In this document: positions 49,572 through 58,057 of the stretch, in pieces
Layout: each line of letters begins with the position of its first letter
Position numbering within the stretch: position 1 is the first letter of the stretch
NCBI GenBank assembly: GCA_021738065.1
Contig: JAIPCT010000009.1
Coordinates: 1 to 62,265 of the forward strand
Source of the DNA: Burkholderiaceae bacterium
GTDB lineage: Bacteria > Pseudomonadota > Gammaproteobacteria > Burkholderiales > Rhodocyclaceae
Length of the DNA stretch: 62,265 nt
Direction of reading: 5' to 3'
Program-made: the position numbers and the translations under genes
The notes under the pieces: generated by a model
The model's input: the letters and a program-made list of their open reading frames with translations, nothing else
What the model was told of the DNA's origin: nothing
Database searches by the model: none

Positions 49572-50468
49572 TTAGGCTTCGTTGAGGAACTCGCGTATCG
49601 CCGCGCTGACTTGTCGCGGCTGCTCGTGGATCACCCAATGGCTGCCCTCGGCAATGCGCCGGATGCGCAGATCTGGGACCAGTGCTTCGAGTCCGTCGAG
49701 CAGCACGGCACCCAGCGCCGTGTCGGCTTCGCCCCAGATCACCAGCGTCGGAACATGCACGGTGAGCGCCACCGGGTCGAGCTTGAGCGCGGCGGCACCG
49801 GGGTCGTCCGCCGTCGGCGGATAGAGTGGCGAGGCGCGGTAGAGATTGAGCGCGCCGGTGAGCGCGCCGGCTTGCGACCAGGCTTCACGGTAGAGCGGTA
49901 TCTCTTCCTCGCTCAGCGCGCAATGACCGTCGACGGTACGGCTGAACATGGCCAGCAACCGGGCGTAATCGTTTTCCTGCAGCACCCGCTCGGCTTTGGC
50001 GTGACGCAGCAGCAGCATGTAGCGGCTGGCTTCCTGCTGCACCGGGTCGCTGGCCAGCGCGCGGGCGAAGGGCACGGTATGCGGCGCGTTGATGATGACC
50101 AGCTTTTTCACGTACTGCGGATGCACGGCGGCAAAGGTCCATGCAATGGCGCCGCCCCAGTCATGGGCGACGAGGATGCAGGGTTTGTCTTCACGCCCCG
50201 CTTGCAGATGCTCGATCAGTTGCCGCAGGTCTTCCAGCAGCGGCTTGACGCGATAGGCCTCAACGCCTTCGGGCTTGTCGGAAAGATTGTGGCCGCGCAG
50301 ATCGAAGGCGACGGCGCGGTGATCGCGGCCGAATTCCTTGAGCTGGCCGCGCCAGCACAGCCAGAACTCGGGGAAGCCGTGGATGAACAGCATCAGCGGC
50401 GCATCGGTCGCCCCTTCGGCGACGCAGTGCAGACGGATGCCGTTGACCGCAGCGAAGAAGTGTTCCAT
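49572..50468 (-). CDS. Alpha/beta hydrolase, epoxide hydrolase / dehalogenase type
   Basis: 298 residues. The oxyanion motif is LFIHGFPEFWLCWRGQLKEF, with the Asp nucleophile in LVAHDWGGAIAWTFA as in epoxide hydrolases and haloalkane dehalogenases. The cap domain follows; the acid is near VIWGEADTALG, and the final His in EGSHWVIHEQP. The tyrosine pair needed for epoxide opening cannot be placed with certainty. It is last in the direction of the catabolic operon, 141 bases after the crotonase gene. Confidence 0.85.
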   Translation of the reverse strand: MEHFFAAVNGIRLHCVAEGATDAPLMLFIHGFPEFWLCWRGQLKEFGRDHRAVAFDLRGHNLSDKPEGVEAYRVKPLLEDLRQLIEHLQAGREDKPCILVAHDWGGAIAWTFAAVHPQYVKKLVIINAPHTVPFARALASDPVQQEASRYMLLLRHAKAERVLQENDYARLLAMFSRTVDGHCALSEEEIPLYREAWSQAGALTGALNLYRASPLYPPTADDPGAAALKLDPVALTVHVPTLVIWGEADTALGAVLLDGLEALVPDLRIRRIAEGSHWVIHEQPRQVSAAIREFLNEA

Positions 50469-50609
50469 CAGAGCGACAGCCTCGCTATGGAGACGCAGAG
50501 GTATGGCGAAAACCCGGACGAGGACAGAATGGTACGCAGGTCCTCAGGCGAGGGCGCTTTCGTACTTCTGTCCGCCCCTGCTTCGCAGTGGTGTAACTTC
50601 ATTCCTTGC

Positions 50610-51422
50610 TCAATCCTTGAACACCGGGACGCGCTTCTGCATGTTCGCCGCGCCGGCCTCGAACAGGTCTTTCGACATCAGCATCGCGGCGTTCCAGGTG
50701 GCGATGTAATTCAAGCCGTCGGCCACCGAATGATCGCGGGCGTAGGTGATCATTTCCTTGCAGCCGCGGATCGAGAGCGGCGACTTGGCAGCGATGTCGC
50801 GCGCGATTTCCATGACGCCGGACTGGAGCGCCTCGGGCGATTCGTAGCAGCGATTGACCAGTTGCATCTGCTGCGCCTCGCCACCCTCGACGCGGCGCCC
50901 GGTATAGGCCAGTTCGCGCGCCATGCCTTCGCCGATCAGGCGCGGCAGGCGCTGCAGGGTACCGACATCGGCGGTCATGCCGACGTCGATTTCCTTGACC
51001 GAGAACCAGGCGTTGGCCGAGCAGTAGCGCATGTCGCAGGCGGTGATCAGGTCGATGCCGCCGCCGATGCAGGCGCCATGCACGGCGGCCAGCACCGGCT
51101 TGCGGCAGCGTTCGATGGAACTCAGTGTGTCCTGCAGCTTGAGGATCAGGCGACGCAGTTTCTCGCGACGGCGGCCGTCGCAATCATCTTCGATCTGGGG
51201 GCCAAGGCCCATCAGCATGGTGAGGTCGATGCCCGAGGTGAAATACTTGCCACGCCCGAGCAGCACGCCGACCCGGGCTTCCGCAGTCGAGTCCAGCCAT
51301 TCCATGGCCTGCTCGATTTCATACCACATCGGCTCGCTCATGGCGTTGGCCTTCTCGGGCCGGTTCAGCGCGATGGTGGCGACGCCGGCGTCCAGGGTGA
51401 CTTCGAGTGTGGTGAATTCCAT
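50610..51422 (-). CDS. Enoyl-CoA hydratase family protein (crotonase)
   Basis: 270 residues from ATG 51422. The crotonase blocks are LNRPEKANAMSEPMWYEIEQ, GRGKYFTSGIDLTMLMGLGP, VHGACIGGGIDLITACDMRY and FSVKEIDVGMTADVGTLQRL. The Glu/Asp pair in KEIDVGMTADVG resembles Delta3,5-Delta2,4-dienoyl-CoA isomerases (ECH1), so isomerase activity is more likely than simple hydration. It is translated 20 bases after the acyl-CoA synthetase stop. Confidence 0.85.
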   Translation of the reverse strand: MEFTTLEVTLDAGVATIALNRPEKANAMSEPMWYEIEQAMEWLDSTAEARVGVLLGRGKYFTSGIDLTMLMGLGPQIEDDCDGRRREKLRRLILKLQDTLSSIERCRKPVLAAVHGACIGGGIDLITACDMRYCSANAWFSVKEIDVGMTADVGTLQRLPRLIGEGMARELAYTGRRVEGGEAQQMQLVNRCYESPEALQSGVMEIARDIAAKSPLSIRGCKEMITYARDHSVADGLNYIATWNAAMLMSKDLFEAGAANMQKRVPVFKD

Positions 51423-51442
51423 AGGGCTTCCTTTCGGGGTGA

Positions 51443-53023
51443 TCAGAGAGGTGTGGCGGGAACAAATTGCTCGCGAAGTTCGCGTTTGAGGATTTTGCCG
51501 ATGGCGCTGCGCGGCAGCTCGTCGATGAGGGTGACTAAGGCAAGGCGTTGGGTCTTGCCCAGGCGCTGGTTGGCCCAGTCGCGTATCTGCATCGCCGTCT
51601 CGCCAGCGCCGACTTTTGGGCGACTGTCCGGTGCCGGCTGAATCACGACGAAAGCGACCGGGGTTTCGCCCCAGCGCTCCGATGCGACACCGACCACCGC
51701 CACTTCGGCCACCGCCGGGTGCTGGATCAGCACGGCTTCCAGATCGCTGGGATAGATGTTGAAGCCGCCGGAAATGATCATGTCCTTGCTGCGGTCCAGC
51801 AGAGTCAGGAAACCGTCGGCATCGAAGCGGCCGATGTCGCCGGTGCGGATGAAACGCTTGCCATCCGGCGCATACCATTCGGCTTTGCGTGTCTTCTCCG
51901 GCTGCCGGTGGTAGCCGCTCATCATGGCCGGCGAATGGCCCACCACTTCGCCGATTTGACCCGGCGCGACTTCGCGGCCGTCTTCGTCGATCAGGCGTAT
52001 GTCATGGCCCTCGGCCGGCAGGCCGACGGTGGCGAGTTTGTCCGGGTGCTCGTGGGCATGGAGAATACAGGTGCCGCCGCCTTCAGTCATGCCGTAGTAC
52101 TCGACCAGGCCGCCGGGCCAGCGTCGGAGAATGTCGGCTTTCAGCGTGCCGGCGAAGGGCGCGCTGGTGCATAGCTTGGTGCGGAAGCTGGACAGGTCGT
52201 ACCGGTCAAAATCCGGGTGGGCCATCAATCGCCGGTATTGCACCGGCACCAGCATGCTGTGGGTGGCACGGTATTTCTCGGCCAGCACCAGATAGTTCGC
52301 CGCATCGAATTTCGCCATCAGCACCACGGTGCCACCCAGGCCTATGGCGGGGAGAAAGCTGACCAGCGTGGTGTTCGAGTACAGCGGCGTGGCGATCAGC
52401 GTCACCGCATCCGGTCCATAGCCCTGCAGCCCGGCGCGCTGGGTGTGCGACCAGCGCATGGCATGGGGCTGCACGATACCTTTGGGCGTGCCGGTGGTGC
52501 CGGAGGAATAGATGATGTTGAAGGGCCATTCGGCTTGGATATCGACAGCGACGGGGGCCGCGCTTGTCGGCGCCAGCCAGCCGGAAAAGGGTTCGCATCC
52601 GGCGGCATTGTCGAGCGCAATGAAGCGGGCCGGAATATTGGCGCGGACAGCTGCCAGTTCGCCGGCCGTGGCGGCGTCGACGAACAGCAGCCGGGCATCG
52701 GAGTTGGCGATCATGTCGGCCAGGCTCTGCGGCGTCGAGGAGGGCGCCAGTGGCGCCACTGCGACACCGGCGCGCAAGGCGCCGAGAAACACCGTTGCAT
52801 ACTCGAGGGAGGTGCCGGCGCAGATCGCCACGGATTCGGTGGCGCGAATTCCGTCGCGCTGCAGGGCGGCGGCGACGCGATCCATCATGGCATCGAGCTC
52901 GGCGAAGGTCATCCTGCGGCCGTCCTGGATCAGCGCCGGGTGAGCGGGCCGGTTGCGTGCGTGGCGGCGAATCAGCTCGCCATGGCTACCGAAGGACTGT
53001 TCGATGAGCTCGCCGGGCCGCAT
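51443..53023 (-). CDS. Acyl-CoA synthetase (AMP-binding)
   Basis: 526 residues. Motifs: IIYSSGTTGTPKGIVQPHAM, EYYGMTEGGGTCI, FIRTGDIGRFDADGFLTLLD, DRSKDMIISGGFNIYPSDLE and the C-terminal LPRSAIGKILKRELRE with the catalytic Lys. It activates a carboxylic acid to its CoA ester for the operon's dehydrogenases. Residues about 469-478 (KVGAGETAM) are a dispersed repeat copy inserted in the mobile C-terminal domain, upstream of the A10 lysine. It is 2 bases after the MaoC-like gene. Confidence 0.92.
   Translation of the reverse strand: MRPGELIEQSFGSHGELIRRHARNRPAHPALIQDGRRMTFAELDAMMDRVAAALQRDGIRATESVAICAGTSLEYATVFLGALRAGVAVAPLAPSSTPQSLADMIANSDARLLFVDAATAGELAAVRANIPARFIALDNAAGCEPFSGWLAPTSAAPVAVDIQAEWPFNIIYSSGTTGTPKGIVQPHAMRWSHTQRAGLQGYGPDAVTLIATPLYSNTTLVSFLPAIGLGGTVVLMAKFDAANYLVLAEKYRATHSMLVPVQYRRLMAHPDFDRYDLSSFRTKLCTSAPFAGTLKADILRRWPGGLVEYYGMTEGGGTCILHAHEHPDKLATVGLPAEGHDIRLIDEDGREVAPGQIGEVVGHSPAMMSGYHRQPEKTRKAEWYAPDGKRFIRTGDIGRFDADGFLTLLDRSKDMIISGGFNIYPSDLEAVLIQHPAVAEVAVVGVASERWGETPVAFVVIQPAPDSRPKVGAGETAMQIRDWANQRLGKTQRLALVTLIDELPRSAIGKILKRELREQFVPATPL
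51590..51617 (+). repeat. Dispersed repeat copy 9 (acyl-CoA synthetase)
   Basis: CATCGCCGTCTC then GCCAGCGCCGACTTTT with complete core; read on the opposite strand as KVGAGETAM in the C-terminal domain. Confidence 0.88.
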
Positions 53024-53025
53024 GC

Positions 53026-53511
53026 TCAGGCGTTCTCGGCTTTCTGCACGTCGCGCCGCTGGAGCATGCCATAGCCTTCCATCTGCATCACTTCTTCATT
53101 GTGCTGGTTGAGCATTTCCCAGCGCGTGCGCAGCAGGCCGACATGCGGCTTGCTGTCCAGCGGTCGCGCTTCGAGCACCACCGAGCGCACGTGCAGGGTG
53201 TCGCCGGGGCGCACCGGTTTGAGCCAGCGGATGTTCTCCAGACCCGGCGAGCCGAGGCTGGCGGTTTCCAGCAGGTAGGCGTCGCACATCATGCGCATGG
53301 CCAGCGCACAGGTGTGCCAGCCGCTGGCGCAGAGGCTGCCGAACAGGCTGTTTCTGCCGCCTTCTTCAGAAAGATGAAAGGGCTGCGGGTCGAACTGGCG
53401 GGCAAAGTCGATGATCTCTTCGGCGCTCAGGGTCTTGCCGCCGAATTCGCGGACGCTGCCGACGGGAAAGTCTTCCCAGTAGTATTTGTAAGTCTTGGTC
53501 TGCGTGCTCAT
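53026..53511 (-). CDS. MaoC-like acyl dehydratase
   Basis: 161 residues from ATG 53511. Hot-dog fold with the hydratase-2 pattern EEIIDFARQFDPQPFHLSEE (Asp and His of the catalytic pair) and SLCASGWHTCALAMRMMCDA. ENIRWLKPVRPGDTLHVRS is the second conserved block. It likely hydrates an enoyl-CoA in the same pathway. The start was chosen after the inverted repeat upstream; longer starts run into it. Confidence 0.88.
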   Translation of the reverse strand: MSTQTKTYKYYWEDFPVGSVREFGGKTLSAEEIIDFARQFDPQPFHLSEEGGRNSLFGSLCASGWHTCALAMRMMCDAYLLETASLGSPGLENIRWLKPVRPGDTLHVRSVVLEARPLDSKPHVGLLRTRWEMLNQHNEEVMQMEGYGMLQRRDVQKAENA

Positions 53512-53543
53512 GAATATGTCGTCCCAGGAAAAATAATGGCCTT

Positions 53544-53622
53544 TCACCACAGAGACACACAGACGCAGAGAACTTCAAAAGCAATTTTCTTGTTCCGGCT
53601 TTTCTCTGTGTCTCTGTGATGA
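53544..53622. repeat. Inverted repeat with CACAGAG arms (copy B)
   Basis: Left arm TCACCACAGAGACACACAGA (53544 on) and right arm TCTCTGTGTCTCTGTGATGA (to 53622). Arms are the same family as the repeat at 34408-34542. It lies between the ComB-like and MaoC-like genes inside the operon. Confidence 0.75.
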
Positions 53623-53634
53623 GGTATTTCAGTT

Positions 53635-54366
53635 TCAAACCGGGTGCAGCGCGCCATCCTGCAACAGCGGCACCACGTCGTAACAACTCTCTTGGGCGGC
53701 GAAGGCCACTTCGGCGTCGAGCCGGCGCGACAGCATCATGCGGCCGACACGGGAGCGGCGTAGGGCGTCGAGTCCGTCGCAGTGATCGTGCAGCAACTCG
53801 GCGGCCAGCGCGGCGTCCGAAAACTCGGCGATGACGGGTTTGGCAGATAAGCGGCGATGAAGCAGCGAAACCAGATAACCGGCGCCGTAGAAGTCTTCCA
53901 GATTGAAATTGTCGGCGGAGCCGGAGCAGACGATGAGGATGGTGCTCTGCGGATGATGCGCGACGACATGGTCGACCACGGCGCGGCCATTCAGCAGCGC
54001 GGCGGCATAGACTTGTGCGGCGCCCTTCGCTTTGGCCAGCGCCACGGTGCCGTTGGTGGTGCAGTAGATCAGGCGGCGGCCCTGCATGCCTTCGGCCAGC
54101 AGGGCCTGCGGCGTGGGGTGCACAAAGCCGGGCAGGGTGTCGGCGTTGAGCTCGCCGGACAGCACGTAGGAACCCTCGGGAAATTGTTTTGCCGCCGCCT
54201 GCGCGGCGCGGCCGTCCAGTGTCGGGATGACCTCGCTGGCGCCATGGGCCAGTGCGGTGACGATGGACGAGGTGGCGAAGAGGATGTCGAGCACCACCAC
54301 CACCTTGCCCTCCAGGCGCTGGGCGTCGAGTTCCTCCTTTTTCAGCAGGACGTGAATTTTCTGCAT
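53635..54366 (-). CDS. ComB-like 2-phosphosulfolactate phosphatase family protein
   Basis: 243 residues. The family blocks are VVVVLDILFATSSIVTALAH, YCTTNGTVALAKAKGAAQVY, ILIVCSGSADNFNLEDFYGA and HDHCDGLDALRRSRVGRMML. ComB was defined in methanogen coenzyme M synthesis, where it removes phosphate from 2-phosphosulfolactate; bacterial homologues often have other or unknown roles. No sulfolactate genes (ComA, ComC) are present. It sits among acyl-CoA genes, 14 bases after the thioesterase, so another substrate is likely. Confidence 0.82.
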   Translation of the reverse strand: MQKIHVLLKKEELDAQRLEGKVVVVLDILFATSSIVTALAHGASEVIPTLDGRAAQAAAKQFPEGSYVLSGELNADTLPGFVHPTPQALLAEGMQGRRLIYCTTNGTVALAKAKGAAQVYAAALLNGRAVVDHVVAHHPQSTILIVCSGSADNFNLEDFYGAGYLVSLLHRRLSAKPVIAEFSDAALAAELLHDHCDGLDALRRSRVGRMMLSRRLDAEVAFAAQESCYDVVPLLQDGALHPV

Positions 54367-54380
54367 CGGCGGCGCGGCGT

Positions 54381-54833
54381 TCAGCCTTCGGCGCGTTCGT
54401 GCGGAACGGCCGGCTTCATCATGGCGAACGTGCCGCTGGCGCGCATGATGCGGCGCTCGCCGACTTTTAGGAAGCAGTTGGCATAGCCGAGACGACCGCC
54501 GACGCGGATCACGTCGACATGCGCCTCGAGCCAGTCGCCGGGTTGCGCGGTTTCGATGAAGTCGGTGCTCAAACTGACGGTGACCAGGGGCTGCGGCGGA
54601 TCACGGTGGGTCGACACGGCAATGCCCATCGCGGTATCGCAAACGGTGACCAGAAATCCACCGTGGGCAATGTGGCGGATATTGGTGTGGCGGTCTTCCA
54701 CGCGTATGGCAAGCACCCATTGGCCGCGCATGCCTTCCGTTTCCGTGCGGCGGTAATACCAGGGGCCGAGGCCAATCAAAAACTGGCCGCCGCGATCGAG
54801 CGGCTTGAAACCATCGGGAATGGTGATGCTCAT
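54381..54833 (-). CDS. PaaI-type thioesterase (hot-dog fold)
   Basis: 150 residues. Blocks: RHIAHGGFLVTVCDTAMGIA and VTVSLSTDFIETAQPGDWLE, with the Asp of the catalytic helix in VCDTAMG, then LGYANCFLKVGERRIMRASG. It hydrolyses acyl-CoA thioesters, perhaps clearing dead-end CoA esters of the pathway. It overlaps the crotonase stop by 4 bases (ATGA). Confidence 0.85.
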   Translation of the reverse strand: MSITIPDGFKPLDRGGQFLIGLGPWYYRRTETEGMRGQWVLAIRVEDRHTNIRHIAHGGFLVTVCDTAMGIAVSTHRDPPQPLVTVSLSTDFIETAQPGDWLEAHVDVIRVGGRLGYANCFLKVGERRIMRASGTFAMMKPAVPHERAEG

Positions 54834-55612
54834 GGCTGTGCTCCGTGAATCTTCTCCGGATTGGGGATGCGCTTTTCAAGGAAGGCGCTGAAAATTTCCT
54901 TGGCGGCAGGCGCGGCGACCAGGTCGGCAAAGAAAATCACTTCTTCGTCCATGGCCTCGATGGCGCTGCGCTCGGGTGGGCGCTTCATCAGGGCCTTGGT
55001 CACGGCAAGCGACTGCGCCGGCTGCGCGGCAAGCTTTTTCGCGGCGGCCAGCGCCGTTTCCATCAGTTGTTCCGGCGCGACGACGCGATTGACGATGCCG
55101 GCGGCGCAGGCAGTATCGGCGCTGAACGGCTCGCCGAGCAGCAGCAGTTCGGCGGCGCGCTGATGTCCGGCCAGCCTGGGCAGTAACAGGCTGGAGCCGG
55201 CTTCCGGGCACAATGCGAGATTGACGAAGGGCAGCTGAAACAGGGCGTTGTCGGCGGCATAGACCAGGTCGCAATGCAGCAGCAAGGTGGTGCCGATGCC
55301 CACGGCATTGCCGGCAACCGCCGCCACCAGCGGTTTTTCAAACGCCGACAGCAAATGCAGGAAAGGAATCGCCGCGCTGGGGTCACTCGCCTTGCGCTGC
55401 AGGAAGTCACTCAGGTCGTTGCCTGAGGTGAACAAGTCGTCCTGGCCGCGAATCAGCACGACCTTGACGTGGCTCTGTTCGCGCGCATGGCCCAGGGCTA
55501 CGCTCAAGGCGCGATACATGGCGCTGGTGATGGCGTTCTTTTTCTCGCGGCGGCTGATCTCGATGCTGCAGATGCCGTCGTGCTGGCTGACGAGAATATT
55601 GGGGTGGTCCAT
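54830..55612 (-). CDS. Enoyl-CoA hydratase/isomerase family protein
   Basis: 260 residues from ATG 55612. Blocks: ISRREKKNAITSAMYRALSV, IRGQDDLFTSGNDLSDFLQR, VAGNAVGIGTTLLLHCDLVY and VNLALCPEAGSSLLLPRLAG. The arrangement is close to the crotonase at 13272 in this window, including GNDLSDF and the LALCPEAGSSLLLP block. It probably acts as enoyl-CoA isomerase or hydratase. It is third gene of the operon, 65 bases after the second acyl-CoA dehydrogenase. Confidence 0.88.
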   Translation of the reverse strand: MDHPNILVSQHDGICSIEISRREKKNAITSAMYRALSVALGHAREQSHVKVVLIRGQDDLFTSGNDLSDFLQRKASDPSAAIPFLHLLSAFEKPLVAAVAGNAVGIGTTLLLHCDLVYAADNALFQLPFVNLALCPEAGSSLLLPRLAGHQRAAELLLLGEPFSADTACAAGIVNRVVAPEQLMETALAAAKKLAAQPAQSLAVTKALMKRPPERSAIEAMDEEVIFFADLVAAPAAKEIFSAFLEKRIPNPEKIHGAQP

Positions 55613-55677
55613 TGCTGTCCTCTTGGTTGCGGCCGGAGGGCGTCGCACCGTGGTGCGGCCCGTGGTGCTTTGCCTCG

Positions 55678-56802
55678 TCAGTCCGCCAGCAGCGTATCGC
55701 TGAAGCGGCCGAGATGGTAGTCGGCGTCGCCGAAGCTCAGTCCGATCATGGTCAGGCGCTTGAAGTAATGGCTGACGTTGAGTTCATCGACCACGCCCAT
55801 GCCGCCATGCAGTTGCACCGCCTGTTGGCCGACCAGTCGCGCCGACTGCGTGACATAGGCTTTTGCCGCGGCTACTGCGCGACGGCGTTCCGTGGCGTCG
55901 GCCGAATCAACCCGCACCGCGGCGAGCGTGGCCATGGAGCGCGCCTGTTCGGTGGCGATCACCATGTCGGCCATGCGGTGCTGCAAGGCCTGGAAGTTGC
56001 CGATCGGGACGCCGAACTGCTTGCGCGTCTTGAGGTATTCCAGCGTGATTTCATTGAGTGCCGACATGATGCCGACGGCTTCGGCGCACAGTGCCGCATT
56101 GGCATGGTCGAGCGCGCGTTCGACGATCGGCAGTGCATCGCCCGCGCTGCCGATCAAGGCGGCCGCATCCACTTCAACACCGGTGAACGTCATGTTCGCG
56201 GCCCGCGCACCATCCTGTGTCGGGTAGGGGCGCAGGGCAAGGCCGGGCGCTTTGGCATCGACCAGATAGAGTGAAATTCCCTTCTCGTCGCGTGCCGAAA
56301 CAATCAGCTTGTCGGCCGCTGGCGCGCCGAGGACGACGGCCTTGGCGCCGTCGAGTTTCAAGCCTTTGCCAGAGACAGTGGCGCGGGTGCTGACGCGATC
56401 GAGTTCATGGCGGCCACCGGGCTCGAAATGGGCCAGCGCCAGCATCAGCTCGCCGGCGCCGAGGGCGGGCAGGATGGCTTCTTTCTGCGCGGTACTGGCG
56501 GCATCGCGGATCAGGCCGCCGCACAGGATGACGGTGGACAGGTAGGGCTCCAGCGCGAGCCCACGGCCGAGCATTTCCATTACCAGCAGGCTGTCGACGC
56601 CATTGCCGTTCAGGCCGCCGAATTCCTCGGGAAAGGGCAGGGCGAGAATGCCCAGTTCAGCGTAGGTTTTCCAGGCCGGGCGCGAGAAGCCGTCGGCGGA
56701 TTTCGCCAGTGCGCGGCGCTGCTCGAAAGCGTAGTCGCGGGCGATAAAGCGGCGCAGGGTGTCTTGCAGCGCCAGTTGTTCTTCGGTGTAGTTGAAGTCC
56801 AT
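55678..56802 (-). CDS. Acyl-CoA dehydrogenase, small subunit (PimD-like)
   Basis: 374 residues starting MDFNYTEEQLALQDTLRRFI. Family blocks: WKTYAELGILALPFPEEFGG, RKQFGVPIGNFQALQHRMAD, and QAVQLHGGMGVVDELNVSHY. The overall form resembles the small subunit of two-part acyl-CoA dehydrogenases such as pimeloyl-CoA dehydrogenase. The stop of the large subunit and this start are 3 bases apart. FAD-dependent, likely in a heterotetramer with the next-upstream gene product. Confidence 0.88.
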   Translation of the reverse strand: MDFNYTEEQLALQDTLRRFIARDYAFEQRRALAKSADGFSRPAWKTYAELGILALPFPEEFGGLNGNGVDSLLVMEMLGRGLALEPYLSTVILCGGLIRDAASTAQKEAILPALGAGELMLALAHFEPGGRHELDRVSTRATVSGKGLKLDGAKAVVLGAPAADKLIVSARDEKGISLYLVDAKAPGLALRPYPTQDGARAANMTFTGVEVDAAALIGSAGDALPIVERALDHANAALCAEAVGIMSALNEITLEYLKTRKQFGVPIGNFQALQHRMADMVIATEQARSMATLAAVRVDSADATERRRAVAAAKAYVTQSARLVGQQAVQLHGGMGVVDELNVSHYFKRLTMIGLSFGDADYHLGRFSDTLLAD

Positions 56803-56805
56803 GGT

Positions 56806-58023
56806 TCAGAGTCCGAGAATCATCTGCGAGATGATATTTTTCTGGATTTCGTTCGAACCACCGTAGATGGTGGTCTTGCGCACGTTGAAATACTGGCCGG
56901 AGAGCGGCGCGGCATGGTCGCCGTAGGCTTGCAGCATGGGCTCGCCCGACCAGTCGGCGTTCAGCCCGTCTTCGATGTAGGGTAAGGCATAGGGGCCCAG
57001 AGCCTGCATTTTCAGTTCGGTCAGCATCTGCTGGATTTCCGATCCCTTGATCTTGAGGATGGATGCCTCCGGTCCCGGCGCGCCTTTTTTGCCCTCGCCG
57101 GCACTTTCGGCGGAGACCACGCGCAGGTGGGTGATTTCCAGCGCCATGAGCTCGAGTTCGACCTGTGCGATGCGATCGCGGAAGCGCTGATCCTCGATCA
57201 GCGGCCGGCCATTGGCCGTTTCCACGCTCGCGATCTGCTTCAGTTTTTTCAGTTCCCGCTTGGAGCGGCCCACGCCGGCGATGCCGGTGCGTTCGTGTCC
57301 GAGCAGAAATTTGGCGTAGGTCCAGCCCTTGTTTTCCTCGCCGATCAGATTTTCGACGGGCACCTTGACGTCCTCGAACCAGACTTCGTTGATCTCATGT
57401 TCGCCGTCCATCATGATGATCGGCCGCACGCTGACGCCCGGGCTTTTCATGTCGATCAGCAGAAAGGAAATGCCGGCTTGCTGGCGGCCTTCGGTGCTGG
57501 TGCGCACCAGGCAGAAAATCCAGTCGGCGTGTTGGCCGAGCGTATTCCAGGTCTTCTGGCCGTTGATCACGTAGTGATCGCCTTCCCTGACCGCGCGGGT
57601 TTTCAGCGAGGCCAGGTCGGAGCCCGAACCGGGCTCGGAATAACCCTGGCACCACCAGTCGCTGCCATCGACAATGCGCGGCAGAAAGCGCTGCTGTTGC
57701 GCCGGGCTGCCATAGGCCATGATCACCGGCGCCACCATCTTGAGCCCGAAGGGCAGTTGCATCGGCGCGCCGGCATCGGCGCATTCCTCTTCGAAGATAT
57801 GCTGCTGTATGGCGTTCCAGCCGGGGCCGCCAAATTCCGCGGGCCAGGAAATCGCCCCCCACCCCTGCTGATGCAGGATTTTTTGCCAGCGGACAAAATC
57901 GTCTTTTTCCATGCGTTTGCCACCCAGCACCTTGCGGCTGAGGTCGGCCGGCAGCTTGTCGCGCAGGAAGCCGCGTACTTCTTCCCTGAACTGCCGCTGC
58001 TCGGCGGTGAAATTGAGGTCCAT
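56806..58023 (-). CDS. Acyl-CoA dehydrogenase, large subunit (PimC-like)
   Basis: 405 residues from ATG 58023 (MDLNFTAEQRQFREEVRGFL). Blocks: GWGAISWPAEFGGPGWNAIQ, GYSEPGSGSDLASLKTRAVR (FAD and substrate contacts) and IYGGSNEIQKNIISQMILGL. The last block has Gly where many acyl-CoA dehydrogenases carry the catalytic Glu (YEG), typical of the pimeloyl-CoA dehydrogenase large subunit group, so the base must lie elsewhere. It is first in the operon; an operator-like block lies 42 bases upstream. Confidence 0.9.
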   Translation of the reverse strand: MDLNFTAEQRQFREEVRGFLRDKLPADLSRKVLGGKRMEKDDFVRWQKILHQQGWGAISWPAEFGGPGWNAIQQHIFEEECADAGAPMQLPFGLKMVAPVIMAYGSPAQQQRFLPRIVDGSDWWCQGYSEPGSGSDLASLKTRAVREGDHYVINGQKTWNTLGQHADWIFCLVRTSTEGRQQAGISFLLIDMKSPGVSVRPIIMMDGEHEINEVWFEDVKVPVENLIGEENKGWTYAKFLLGHERTGIAGVGRSKRELKKLKQIASVETANGRPLIEDQRFRDRIAQVELELMALEITHLRVVSAESAGEGKKGAPGPEASILKIKGSEIQQMLTELKMQALGPYALPYIEDGLNADWSGEPMLQAYGDHAAPLSGQYFNVRKTTIYGGSNEIQKNIISQMILGL

Positions 58024-58057
58024 GGATAGTGAGTCCTTTGAAAGTTGGAATTGGCAG

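Noticed and set aside
49611-51641. Plus-strand open frame of 676 codons
   Set aside because: It runs antisense across the epoxide-hydrolase-like and crotonase genes, which have clear family motifs; the frame results from high GC at third codon positions.
54451-54468. CGCTCGCCGACTTTTAG in the thioesterase gene as a repeat copy
   Set aside because: Only the right third of the unit matches; the residues (LKVGERR) look like normal family sequence.
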